A stretch of DNA of 64,000 nt from JOPF136 sp963773835 (GTDB lineage Bacteria; Acidobacteriota; Terriglobia; Acidiferrales; UBA7541). The notes under the pieces were generated by a model that did not search any database, had not been told where the DNA came from, and saw only the letters and a list, made by a program, of their open reading frames with translations. The stretch is taken from contig CAVZCQ010000003.1 of NCBI GenBank assembly GCA_963773835.1, positions 458,402 to 522,401 of the forward strand. The letters run 5' to 3'. This document shows, one piece after another, positions 54,265 through 62,799 of the stretch (positions within the stretch are counted from its first letter, which is position 1; every line of letters starts with the position of its first letter). The position numbers and the translations under genes were made by a program.

Positions 54265-55914
54265 TTATTTCACTTTCTTACCTCGTTGCTGCTGATTACG
54301 GGTTTGGGCCTTGCCACTTTTCCTTTTGGCTGACAACAACGCGGTTACCGCGGCGGTGATCTTGGCTGCGTCTACTTTGTAGCGGGCAGCGGCCCGGATG
54401 AGGTTTGCTTCCTTCGACAGAGTCTCGGCGGAACTGTAGCCCGGGCAGTACAGATCTGGGACGAGGGAACACAGGACCAAGAAGCGGTTCAGGTCGGCCG
54501 CCGTCATCGCACGGATGTGGGCCTGCGCCAGTCTTTCATGGTCAACGCTATTCCCGCCCCATGACGTCTTCGTCTTCTTCTCTTCCCAACCGCAGACCTG
54601 GAACAGCCGATGGTGGTTGTCGTGGCCCAGGCGACGGAAGTAGTCGAGCGCGACCATCTCGAAGTCCGGACGGTCCAATGCCGGTGGGAGTTTCTTGCGG
54701 ACAGCCTGTAGAATGCGGTGACGCGACTCCTTCTGGACGCGAGCCGCGAGGGCGGTCTTCCTGCGCTGCTCCTTCTCCTGCGGTGAAATCTCGTAGTGGG
54801 AGAACTGCCGGTGGGTCTTGCATTTTTCATCGGTGCAGACGTGCAGGACCGTCCCCGCCTTCCGACCATCTACGAGGACCGCAGGTTGGGTGTTAGGACA
54901 TTCCCCCTCGCGCTCGGCTCGCCGGTACTGACCTTCATAGAGCATGTTGGGGGTCTTCGTACGGGCCTGCCAGGAAGGACTCTCCGAAATCTGAACGGGC
55001 TTTTGACCCTCCGTCACCAAGGGCCCAACGCGCAGTTGAACGAACGCCTGGACCTTTGCTTGGTAGCAGGCGGGATCTGTGCACAAAGATTTGTTCCTCA
55101 GCTCGGGAAAGAGCAGCGGGTTATTCCCTGTCCGTTTTGGGCACGCCGAACAGGCGCCCGCCGCGGGCAGCAAATTCGCGTCCTCCGTATCGAATGGTGC
55201 ATGCTTCAAGTCGAGGCGAATTTCGCGCTCGATCCACTCACGAAGCTGCCTCACGCTTGTCGCCTCTGCCTTGCGGTCCTTCAGAATCGAGGCGGCACTG
55301 CGATAACCGGGAAAGCACTCAGCGAGCGCGCGCTCTTGGTCTTTCGGCTGGAGTCGCGCGATTTCGAGGGCGTGGGCAACGCTGAGTCGGTTTTCGTAGA
55401 ACGCGGTTTGAACGGCAGGGATCAACTCGGCGAGCCTCAACCTGCCACAGACGTACGCGCTGCTCTTGGCAACCTTCGCCGCGATGGACTCAACTGTGTA
55501 GATGTTCGGATCGAGCTCCATCAGAGCCCGATACCCGAACGCCTCATCCAATTCGTGGATATCGGCCCGCTGGAGATTCTCAATGAGCTGAATCTCCCGA
55601 CATTCTGCATCGGTGAGTTCGCGCACGGTCGCTGGAATTGATTCCTTGCCAGCCAGTTGTGAGGCACGGAGACGGCGCGCCCCCGCAACGAGTTCGTAGA
55701 TCCCTTGTGAATCTCCGGGCCGAGGGCGAACAAGAACCGGCTGCAGGACGCCGTGGACCCTGATGTTCTCAGCGAGTTCCGCCAGCTTAGCCTCATCGAA
55801 AGTGCGACGCGGGTTCGTACTGGATTCGCGGATTCTTTTTAGCGGAATGTCGTGAACAGGCCAAACCGCGGGTTTTACTGCTGTGGTTCCTCCTGCTACT
55901 ACGGTTGTACTCAT
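54265..55914 (-). CDS. ParB/RepB/Spo0J-family protein with central Cys cluster
   Basis: From ATG 55914 (AAGGAG site) the product is 549 residues. The ParB nuclease-like domain spans about 15-115 (STNPRRTFDEAKLAELAENI, then LVAGARRLRASQLAG and LIENLQRADIHELDEA). A helix-turn-helix follows (SIAAKVAKSSAYVCGRLRLAELI). A middle region holds CSACPKRTGN and CTDPACY, possibly zinc-binding, then a second Cys pair (CTDEKCKTH) and a basic tail. This long form with Cys pairs is typical of plasmid/ICE-borne ParB-like proteins rather than the chromosomal ParB. No ParA is beside it. Confidence 0.85.
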   Translation of the reverse strand: MSTTVVAGGTTAVKPAVWPVHDIPLKRIRESSTNPRRTFDEAKLAELAENIRVHGVLQPVLVRPRPGDSQGIYELVAGARRLRASQLAGKESIPATVRELTDAECREIQLIENLQRADIHELDEAFGYRALMELDPNIYTVESIAAKVAKSSAYVCGRLRLAELIPAVQTAFYENRLSVAHALEIARLQPKDQERALAECFPGYRSAASILKDRKAEATSVRQLREWIEREIRLDLKHAPFDTEDANLLPAAGACSACPKRTGNNPLLFPELRNKSLCTDPACYQAKVQAFVQLRVGPLVTEGQKPVQISESPSWQARTKTPNMLYEGQYRRAEREGECPNTQPAVLVDGRKAGTVLHVCTDEKCKTHRQFSHYEISPQEKEQRRKTALAARVQKESRHRILQAVRKKLPPALDRPDFEMVALDYFRRLGHDNHHRLFQVCGWEEKKTKTSWGGNSVDHERLAQAHIRAMTAADLNRFLVLCSLVPDLYCPGYSSAETLSKEANLIRAAARYKVDAAKITAAVTALLSAKRKSGKAQTRNQQQRGKKVK

Positions 55915-55949
55915 TTCTCTTCTTCTCCTTTTCCTCGAAAGCATTCGGT

Positions 55950-56240
55950 CTAATAGTCTTCAGGCAACAAGAGGGTGGTCACGGAGCGGTCTGATTCGGT
56001 GATGATCCAGAGCTTGTCGCCTGCGTTTGTGCGATAGCTGCTCAAGAGCCGGAACCCGTGCTCCAGGCTGTAGTCGTTTTCCTTCTTGTCTTCGTCGGTC
56101 AAATCGCCCCACTCGCGGTTGACATGGCGCGTTAGGAATTCGCCCGGCTCCTGTCCCGCCTTTTGAAGCGCGGCCAAAGCGCCCGGTGTTGCGACGATCT
56201 GGCCGAGTTTGAAAGCAGGTTGTTTGCTGAGTTGTGGCAT
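55950..56240 (-). CDS. Small conserved mobile-element protein
   Basis: The 96-residue protein includes LGQIVATPGALAALQKAGQE, then FLTRHVNREWGDLTDEDKKE and LWIITESDRSVTTLLLPEDY. This is a widespread small protein of plasmids and ICEs with no known function. It has an AAGGAG site and lies 35 nt upstream of the ParB-like gene on the same strand. Confidence 0.82.
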   Translation of the reverse strand: MPQLSKQPAFKLGQIVATPGALAALQKAGQEPGEFLTRHVNREWGDLTDEDKKENDYSLEHGFRLLSSYRTNAGDKLWIITESDRSVTTLLLPEDY

Positions 56241-56432
56241 CGGAAAAACTCCTTTCGTTGGTTTTGCTTTTGCTTCAAAGAGGCACCACAGAGCGGCGCA
56301 AAAAAAAGCAAGTGCCCATCCTGGAGGGGCAACGGGCCGGCCATAGTGAAACTGTTGTGGAACTTATTCGAGAAGCGATAAGCTGTGAGCACCGTCCTCT
56401 ACCCTCGAATCCCACTCGCAGGTGAGTTCTCA

Positions 56433-56747
56433 ATGGGTCGCGTACAGCGCTGCACAGTTCATTTTTCGAATGGTCAGGGTGTCGAGCGTCTTACCGAGGT
56501 TGAGGCCTCATCCCTGTTTGAGGCTGCCTGTCGTGGATGGGCGAAATTCAAGGCATCGGATGAAACCTTCGATGAATCCTTTCGAACCGAGGAATTCATC
56601 ATCGAACTGCATGAGGCTCCCAAAACCTACAAAGTAAACCTAGAGAATCTGCTTCGCTGGCTAGGTGGAAGAGGGCGCGGCCCTGCTGACGGCGCGCACC
56701 GAAAACGCCTGCGAAAACTTCTCGACGCCAGTCTTGGGAATGATTAG
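56433..56747 (+). CDS. Hypothetical small protein
   Basis: From ATG 56433 the product is 104 residues: a beta-rich first half (VQRCTVHFSNGQGVERLTEV), an acidic middle and a basic C-terminus (HRKRLRKLLDASLG). The start could also be GTG 56385. I recognise no family. It faces away from the ParB-side genes. Confidence 0.55.
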   Translation: MGRVQRCTVHFSNGQGVERLTEVEASSLFEAACRGWAKFKASDETFDESFRTEEFIIELHEAPKTYKVNLENLLRWLGGRGRGPADGAHRKRLRKLLDASLGND

Positions 56748-56784
56748 AACGGAACGGCCGCAAAGGCGCTGGGAACCCGAGCGG

Positions 56785-57525
56785 CTATGCCGCCGCGTCC
56801 TCTTCTTCCGCGTCGATTTCCCGGCGCACTTTCCCTTCACGCAACTCCCGGCCCTTCAGCAATACCAAGTCTAAGAACCACATCTGGTCCACCTTGCCGA
56901 GGTTGAGTTCCTGCGGATGGTTCCTGACGAAGTTCAAGATGTCCTCTTCGCGGATACGATGAATGTCCTTGCCGTTCCCATCATGGCGCCGCGTGCCCTG
57001 AAAGTTGTCACGCAGCCAGCCGGCCGCGATCCACCGCTGGATCTTGTGGTGGTCCTCGCCCAGGCAGATTTCCAGCTCTCGCATCGTGTAGCCGTTTCGA
57101 ACGCGCCGAGACGTGCTCATACGCTTGAGCTTCGTCACGACGGAGTTTTCGGGCCGCCCCAGGCGCCTGGCGATTCTCGCGGTCGAAACGCTGCCGACCA
57201 GCCGCTCCAGGAGGTCTACCTCAGTCGCGGTCCACGGGTTCCGGTCAATGTGCATCGTCAGGCCGAGGCGCGCGGCCCGGCGCTTGATGTACCAGCGGGG
57301 CAATCCGGTCAGTCGAACCATGCGGTTGAGGACCCGGAATCGCCGATTTAGCCCACCGTAGTAGTGGGTCTTCAGGTGCTCGTCGTACTCAGGGCGCCAG
57401 ACGTATTTCACTCTGGCGCGCCGGCGGCGCTCGGCCCGACATTTCAAGCAGTATTTCGCAAGCTGCGGGGGCTGCCCGTGCCGGCGCCCTTCTTCGATGG
57501 GTTGACCGCAGATAACACAAGTCAT
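56785..57525 (-). CDS. Zinc-finger and helix-turn-helix DNA-binding protein
   Basis: From ATG 57525 the product is 246 residues. A treble-clef-like zinc site comes first (CVICGQPIEEG, then YCLKCRAERRRR). A Myb/SANT-like helix-turn-helix follows (PWTATEVDLLERLVGSVSTA, then RIARRLGRPENSVVTKLKRM), and later a second HTH-like segment (LGEDHHKIQRWIAAGWL). It probably binds DNA as an island regulator. Upstream in-frame residues are shadow. Confidence 0.75.
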   Translation of the reverse strand: MTCVICGQPIEEGRRHGQPPQLAKYCLKCRAERRRRARVKYVWRPEYDEHLKTHYYGGLNRRFRVLNRMVRLTGLPRWYIKRRAARLGLTMHIDRNPWTATEVDLLERLVGSVSTARIARRLGRPENSVVTKLKRMSTSRRVRNGYTMRELEICLGEDHHKIQRWIAAGWLRDNFQGTRRHDGNGKDIHRIREEDILNFVRNHPQELNLGKVDQMWFLDLVLLKGRELREGKVRREIDAEEEDAAA

Positions 57526-57559
57526 CACGATTCTCCTCGGCGGTCGCGTTCGTGCTGAG

Positions 57560-57781
57560 TCAGGTGGGACTAACTGTTTGCGGACAAGACAACCGGTCCT
57601 GTTCATCTTCGAGAAAGACGGTCCAGTCGGGCGTGCTGGCGAGCAGGTCCAAGACTCGTTCCGGGTCAGTCCCGTAAAGTTGGCGGCAAGTTTCAAGTTC
57701 GAATTCAATTTGTTCGGCGATCAGCTTGGCAGCGCGGCGATAGGCAAGATCACTGCCGGGCGGAATGTCAGATAGCTTCAT
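57560..57781 (-). CDS. Hypothetical small acidic protein
   Basis: ATG 57781 has AAAGGA nearby and gives 73 residues, mostly helical (YRRAAKLIAEQIEFELETCR, then VLDLLASTPDWTVFLEDEQD). It lies 34 nt upstream of the zinc-finger gene on the same strand, so they may be co-transcribed. The function is unknown. Confidence 0.55.
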   Translation of the reverse strand: MKLSDIPPGSDLAYRRAAKLIAEQIEFELETCRQLYGTDPERVLDLLASTPDWTVFLEDEQDRLSCPQTVSPT

Positions 57782-57891
57782 GGGGAGTCCTTTGACTGAA
57801 GTGGGGGGAGGAAGAAGTCCGGGAGCCACTGAGAAATCGGGAAAAGCCTGAGGTGACTAGCGGGGACTAGGTGTGGCCAGCGGGAGAGGAT

Positions 57892-58218
57892 CTAAGATGG
57901 GATGTGGTCCAGGTTGGTGTTCATCGCAGTCAGACAGTCCGGGTCATCGGGGAGGGAGCGGATACAGGCAATCTGTAGCCGTTCATCCCAGTCGGGATTG
58001 AAGACGAGGACGCGCACGACCAGGCTACCGTCCTGCTCCGCCTTGCCTTCAATTACCACGGAATCCCACATTCCCTGAGTGTCGTGATGGCGGATGCGCT
58101 GGCTGACGGTGACCAAGACTGAATTCGTGTCTGCACGGAACTGACCGGCCTCGCCGGCGTCACATCTCACACGGAATCCATTTTGGCTCACAACCGCATT
58201 CGTTCCTGTTCTGTCCAT
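57892..58218 (-). CDS. Hypothetical protein, island cargo
   Basis: The 108-residue product is beta-rich (NSVLVTVSQRIRHHDTQGMW, then SLVVRVLVFNPDWDERLQIA). The codon use is normal and it lies in the same minus-strand group as the preceding small genes. I recognise no family. Confidence 0.55.
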   Translation of the reverse strand: MDRTGTNAVVSQNGFRVRCDAGEAGQFRADTNSVLVTVSQRIRHHDTQGMWDSVVIEGKAEQDGSLVVRVLVFNPDWDERLQIACIRSLPDDPDCLTAMNTNLDHIPS

Positions 58219-58367
58219 TCGATTTGCCCCCAGGGATGTCCCGCGACAACACGTGTAGAGGCGCCACCCATCACGGCGTAGAAGCGCGGGCTGCGTCGCT
58301 CGCTACACGACGTGGTAGCCCCTTAACAACGCCTTGAGGTATAAGAGCTGACCAAGGGAGGAATTCT

Positions 58368-59396
58368 ATGCGCGCGATCTTTGCTGCGCTGCTCGTTGGC
58401 GCTTTCGCACCTGTGGTGTTCAGCCAGGGACAAGTCCAAATCCAGGATTGGAGCCAGCTCATTGGGAAACGGGTCGTTGTACAGCGGATGCCGCTCTGTC
58501 AAGCGGGAACGTACAAGTTGGCGCTCTCCTATGCCGGCAAGGAAGCTAAAGTAATTTCCATCACCCCCTCGCCAATGGCTCACGCGTTGAAGGGCGCCGC
58601 GTTAGACCGGCTGACGCCGGAGGCGCGCTCCAATGTCATTGACCAACAGAAAGCTGCCACCATACTGCTTGAGTTTGCCGACGGCGCTCGCATCGATAGC
58701 TGCGGGCCGATCACCCCAGGCAGGGCCTCAGAGTACGTCAAACTTTCAGAGGGAGAATCCTTATTGCCAGCACCGGCCACAGGGCCGGGCAATGAGGGAG
58801 GAAACACCAGCAGTGCCGGGGCAGTTCACGCGGCCGCGGGAGACATGCTTTCCGACGCGGAGATCACGGCTGCCATGAACGGCATCGGAAAGGACCACTG
58901 GGCCCTAATTTACGATCAGAGTTTCAGAGCAGGCCAAGGAGCCCTCGGAGGCTGGCCGTTTGTCGCCCTCTATCTACCAGAGGCGGTGATCGCGGCCAAG
59001 AATGAGCAGGCGAAAAAGCAATTCCTGTCGTACCAGCCGTCGGAGGAAGATCGGAAACGCTCACTCACTGTCGTTGCCCATGGGTACGTCGGGGAAACGT
59101 ACCAGGAAGGCTGCGAGTCCATCACGCGTGTCGTAATGGTGTCCAGCGAATCTGGCGGGGTCGTTGAGGAAGCGTACCTCTCCGGGGCCGCAACGGAAGC
59201 ATGGTCGAACGCCTATGGAGCTACGAACAATTGCCAGTTGTTAAAGGCAAAGTTCTCATTGGCTGCTGTCGAGAGGGTCCGCTCTGCAGCAAAGGACGGC
59301 GAATTCTTCATAGCGGTATTTGCCGGAAGCCAGAAGAGTAAGACCTATAAGATCAAACGCAAGCACCAAACCAAGTTAGGGTTGAGTAGCAAATAA
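58368..59396 (+). CDS. Secreted protein of unknown function
   Basis: ATG 58368 has GGGAGGA 6 nt upstream. The 342-residue protein has a signal peptide (AIFAALLVGAFAPVVFS). A short conserved block GKRVVVQRMPLCQAGTY (about 35-51) also occurs in the fragment at 48.9 kb. Then come LEFADGARIDSCGP, a low-complexity linker near 135-150 and a second domain with four or more Cys. No catalytic motif is seen. It is followed by the HEPN-motif gene 14 nt later. Confidence 0.7.
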   Translation: MRAIFAALLVGAFAPVVFSQGQVQIQDWSQLIGKRVVVQRMPLCQAGTYKLALSYAGKEAKVISITPSPMAHALKGAALDRLTPEARSNVIDQQKAATILLEFADGARIDSCGPITPGRASEYVKLSEGESLLPAPATGPGNEGGNTSSAGAVHAAAGDMLSDAEITAAMNGIGKDHWALIYDQSFRAGQGALGGWPFVALYLPEAVIAAKNEQAKKQFLSYQPSEEDRKRSLTVVAHGYVGETYQEGCESITRVVMVSSESGGVVEEAYLSGAATEAWSNAYGATNNCQLLKAKFSLAAVERVRSAAKDGEFFIAVFAGSQKSKTYKIKRKHQTKLGLSSK

Positions 59397-59410
59397 GGGC
59401 GATAAGATAG

Positions 59411-60358
59411 TTGACGAATCAAAGGAGGTCCGTCACTCTGGCCCTTGTAAGAGAGTTGGAAGTTGCAAGCGAATTGATGCGTTCTCAGCCGTGGGAGATG
59501 GCACCCTATAGGCTATGGAGTTTGGCTGAAATGCTTGAGTTCCTAGCGTCAGATTGGAATCAGGTTGTCCGCTCATTGGACCGCCTTTCGAGCCTGCTAA
59601 ACATCGATATGGCCGTCGCCGTCATGCATGGCGATAGAGAGGCGCTGATAGAACCGCTTCAGCAGGTGGCAGATCACTGCGCCGTTCTGGGGCTGGTCTT
59701 TTCCGCCTCCTATGCGACCGAAATCATCCAGACGATCAAAAACAAACCAGCGATGATGGAAGCCTTGAACCTCAAGCTGGACCGAAAGTCCGAAATTGAG
59801 AGCCTAGCACCTGCGGACATCGTGAAAGAGGTTTCCATTTTGAAGAAACGAATAGACGACGAGTTGCAGAACAGGAAGTTTTTGGCCGTCTCTCCGGCAA
59901 AGTCTGCCTTTTATCACAGCCAGTATCTTTTTGGAGAGCAGGTGTTCGAGAATTTTCCAGCCGCCCGATTTGACGTTGAGGAAGCGGGGACATGTTACGC
60001 CTGTAGTCGGTCAACGGCCTCCGTCTTCCATCTCATGCGGACAATGGAAGTAGGGCTAAGAACGCTCGGCGCGTCTTTGAATAATCCCGACTTGGACCCG
60101 AGACGGAATCCATCGTGGGAAAGAATCCTCAAACCATGTGATGAGGAACTGAGAAAGCCCATTGCACAGCGATCCACCGAATGGCGACAAGATGAACTGT
60201 TCTTCTCAAATGCGACCGCCAATCTACGTGCAGTGAAGGACGCATGGCGGAATCCGACCCTTCACGTTGAAATAAATTATGACGAGGAAAGGGCATTGGA
60301 GATTTTGAACGCAGTGAAATCCTTCATGCGTCATCTGGCCGAGAAGCTCCACGAATAG
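59411..60358 (+). CDS. HEPN-motif protein, candidate RNase toxin
   Basis: From TTG 59411 the product is 315 residues, nearly all helical. Its C-terminus reads AWRNPTLHVE, where RNPTLH (residues 280-285) is the RNx3H motif that forms the active site of HEPN ribonucleases, and then NYDEERALEILNAVKSFMRH in a helix typical after it. HEPN proteins are toxins, abortive-infection effectors or CRISPR/RNase L-type nucleases. A small basic protein follows 9 nt on. The fold beyond the motif is inferred, and the toxin role is a hypothesis. Confidence 0.65.
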   Translation: MTNQRRSVTLALVRELEVASELMRSQPWEMAPYRLWSLAEMLEFLASDWNQVVRSLDRLSSLLNIDMAVAVMHGDREALIEPLQQVADHCAVLGLVFSASYATEIIQTIKNKPAMMEALNLKLDRKSEIESLAPADIVKEVSILKKRIDDELQNRKFLAVSPAKSAFYHSQYLFGEQVFENFPAARFDVEEAGTCYACSRSTASVFHLMRTMEVGLRTLGASLNNPDLDPRRNPSWERILKPCDEELRKPIAQRSTEWRQDELFFSNATANLRAVKDAWRNPTLHVEINYDEERALEILNAVKSFMRHLAEKLHE

Positions 60359-60367
60359 GGCAATGTG

Positions 60368-60511
60368 ATGAAGAAGCAATCTGAGTTCGAGCGATTCTCG
60401 TTCCTAGCAGGCAAACTGCTATCTGTTCCGCACAGCGAAATCAAGGCCAAACTGGACGCGGAGAAGAGGGCCAAGAAGCGGAAGTCTAGGCCCCACAAGA
60501 GAGCATTGTAA
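60368..60511 (+). CDS. Small basic protein (47 aa), possible partner of the HEPN protein
   Basis: I translated this frame directly: ATG 60368 to TAA 60509-60511. It begins KKQSEFERFSFLAGKLLSVP, followed by HSEIKAKLDAEKRAKKRKSR, and ends in a Lys/Arg-rich tail. Similar tiny proteins (FExFxxxxxxLLxVxxxEIKxKLDxEKRAKxxK) are common in soil bacteria. It begins 9 nt after the HEPN gene, so they are probably translated together; antitoxin function is a guess. Confidence 0.6.
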   Translation: MKKQSEFERFSFLAGKLLSVPHSEIKAKLDAEKRAKKRKSRPHKRAL

Positions 60512-60527
60512 TCACATGGGGAGCAAC

Positions 60528-60644
60528 ATGAGAGGAATTACGCTCTTTTTCACTTTCCTGCTGCCCGTCCTAATATCGATCAAGATTGCCAAAGACAGGC
60601 GTAAAAGTTGCACGTGGACCCTGCAAGCGACCACATCCAGATGA
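60528..60644 (+). CDS. Tiny membrane peptide (38 aa), coupled to the next gene
   Basis: ATG 60528 to TGA 60642-60644. It has one hydrophobic segment, ITLFFTFLLPVLISI, followed by a basic stretch (KIAKDRRKS). Its stop overlaps the next start (ATGA at 60641), as in coupled genes. There is no clear ribosome site, so it could be chance. Confidence 0.35.
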   Translation: MRGITLFFTFLLPVLISIKIAKDRRKSCTWTLQATTSR

Positions 60645-60958
60645 TTGTCGCGGGCCTGATGATTGTGCCAAGTGAGGTTGTGGAGTTTGTGCGAGCAGAG
60701 CCTGGCCCGCTTGTTGTGATTGGTTCGAAGCTGCTTGGCTGGTACGGAGTGTATCGACTGGCCAGAGCAATCTATAGAAGAAGTGATCTGAAAGCTGTCA
60801 AAGCTGCCGCGGACCCCACGGAGATGGAGAGGCTCACAGGCATCACCGAGGAGGCAATGGAGCGCAGGGACAGGTTGGCCCAGAAAGGGGTTTTCAGCCC
60901 GTCCTTGCGCGACACGCTTCGGCGCATCTTCCCAACCCTACTGGGTCGAGACAAATGA
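60641..60958 (+). CDS. Small protein of unknown function
   Basis: From ATG 60641 the product is 105 residues: a hydrophobic start (MIVAGLMIVPSEVVEFV), a short mid helix (LVVIGSKLLGWYGVYRLARA) and a soluble charged C-terminus. A TTG 33 nt upstream is also in frame. It ends 26 nt from the truncated transposase. No family is recognised. Confidence 0.5.
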   Translation: MIVAGLMIVPSEVVEFVRAEPGPLVVIGSKLLGWYGVYRLARAIYRRSDLKAVKAAADPTEMERLTGITEEAMERRDRLAQKGVFSPSLRDTLRRIFPTLLGRDK

Positions 60959-61564
60959 AAAAGGCAAAACGCTATGCTGCTGGACAACGTACTTGCGGCG
61001 AGTGGGAATCACAGCGGCGCGAAGTTCCCCGCCCCGCTCGATGATGCCGAGAACGGGAGTCTTATCCTTGCTGCCAGTCGCGGTGATGCGGCGATGGTGA
61101 ATGTCCTTGTGCATGTTCCGCGCTGCCCCGCCGATGAAAGTTTCATCCACTTCGACTTCTTTTCCGCCCCCGCCGATTTTCAGGAGAGAACTGTTCTGCA
61201 TCGCAAGCCGGATGCGATGAAGCATGAACCATGCCGACTTCTGAGTGATTCCGAGTGCGCGGCCCACTTCATAGGAACTGATTCCGTTTTTGCAGTTGGC
61301 AATCATCCACACGGCAACGAGCCACTTGTCGAGAGGCAGTGGGGAGTCCTCAAAGATTGTCCCGACCTTGGCCGAGAACTGCCGTTTCGCATGGACGCTC
61401 TTGCACTGCCACTTGCGCTGATTGGCGAGGAAGGCGGGGTCTTTCCGCCCGCAGGTAGGGCATTCAACACCGTTCGGCCAGCGCAGACTGACCATGAACT
61501 GGAGACAGTTGTCGGGGTTTGCGAAATGGACGATTGCTTGTTGGAGTGTTTTTGGCTTTTCCAT
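60938..61564 (-). pseudogene. Truncated IS1595-family transposase
   Basis: From ATG 61564 the frame reads the zinc ribbon CPTCGRKDPAFL, the helix-turn-helix SSYEVGRALGITQKSAWFML and the first catalytic block VEVDETFIGGAA. It departs from the family near residue 190 (after GGELRAAVIPTRRK) and stops at 60938. The rest of the DDE domain is missing. A normal member is about 300 residues. The cut end abuts the gene that ends at 60958. Confidence 0.85.
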
Positions 61565-61581
61565 GTCTCTCACCTGAGCCA

Positions 61582-61610
61582 ATCCTACTCCAGCCGCTCT
61601 GATTGGTCAA
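61582..61610 (-). promoter_or_regulatory. Promoter of the truncated transposase
   Basis: On the minus strand TTGACC (61610-61605) and TAGGAT (61587-61582) are 17 nt apart, close to consensus. A GGTGAGAG ribosome site follows. Confidence 0.6.
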
Positions 61611-61768
61611 GTATATTATCGCCCAAATGAGTTCCCCCTCCACCCTCACGCGCACCAAAGGGGCAAGTCCCTCGGAAAAGCCTGCCGCATCGTTCACGCT
61701 CGGACCACTATCATGGGTGGGCAACCGCCCAATGATCGTCCTCCCCGTCGAAAGGAGCGGACGGTAGG

Positions 61769-61793
61769 AGGCAGTCGATAAGGCTGCCTCCTC
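61769..61793. other. Hairpin between the transposase and the DUF932-type gene
   Basis: GGAGGCAG (61769-61776) pairs with CTGCCTCC (61786-61793). No T-run follows on either strand, so a terminator is not certain. Confidence 0.35.
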
Positions 61794-61846
61794 GTCCATC
61801 TCTCACCCAGTGCGGACATCGCACGAATGGAGCCGCAACGACGCAA

Positions 61847-62576
61847 TTAGTTCAGAGCGTCGGTCGCAACTTCGAGACGAAGCGAGTTCGCGGTTGCCTT
61901 GAACTGCGGGATAGGATCGAGTTCCTTGAACGCGCTCGTGAACGCATTGGAGAGACTCCAAGTCGTCCGGGGAGCGAATTCCTCGATCTGGGGGTTGAAA
62001 TACAGGTCGTGAACACGGCGCGCCAAGTGCTTGGGAACATCCAGCTCGCCCTCCACAAAGGCCCGGTAGATGACCAGCTTCGCGGACTCGTCCGGAATGC
62101 GGGTCCCCTTCCATGCCTCGACCTGCTTCCTCATCGGCTCGAAGTTCCGCTGCATGCGGTCCACCCCCACCGAGAGGATGTCCACCAGGCTCAGGTGCTT
62201 GGTGTGCTTGGCGAGCACGGGAGTGAAATCCCCGTGGAACGCCATGTTGTCGCACACGAACACCCTGTAACCTACGGTGAGGGCAAACCGCATGGACTTG
62301 TCGTTGGAGTTTCGGACGCCGACTGAGAATCGGCATCCGTCGAAGGTGGTTTCGAGGTCGAGGACTCCGAACAGCTTCATGCCGTCGCCTGAAACCGCGT
62401 ATTCCTCCCGATTACCGAGATCTGCCGAAAGCTCAGGGTTTCGACCAGCGCCCCGACAATCTCCGAGTGGGGAATCGGTTGGTGGGTTGGGCTCCTGGGG
62501 GCGTCTGGATCACCGTCAGTTCTTCCCGGGTGATCTTCGAACTCCCGGAGTGAGCCATGAGTTGGGCTTGCTCCAT
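61847..62576 (-). pseudogene. DUF932-like gene broken by two frameshifts
   Basis: The start ATG 62576 has an AAGGAG site and gives MEQAQLMAHSGSSKITREEL then TPPGA. The match then needs a second frame (PTHQPIPHSEIVGALVETL), and then a third, which gives EEYAVSGDGMKLFGVLDLE, GVRNSNDKS, VFVCDNMAFHGDFTPVL and the C-terminus to 61847. Adding one base at about 62500 and one near 62415 restores a single protein of about 242 residues. This family (DUF932, plasmid/phage type) is common on mobile elements. The breaks may be sequencing errors or real decay. Confidence 0.75.
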
Positions 62577-62799
62577 CTGTGTTGTTCTCCTTTTGGTGTA
62601 CTGGGTCAACTCGAAAGTCCGCGTCTGGGTGTGTTGACAGACGCAGACCTTCGGGTTCTTTCTGAAACGGGACTGGAGGATCCAAGCGCCGGTCAGAAAA
62701 GCTGTGGAGTTCTTGGTGATGACGAGACTGGGGAGCGGCGGAGGGGGCTCTCGCTCCTTTGTGCGAGAGGCCGTGCCTGGTGAGGAGTGATTGGCGATT

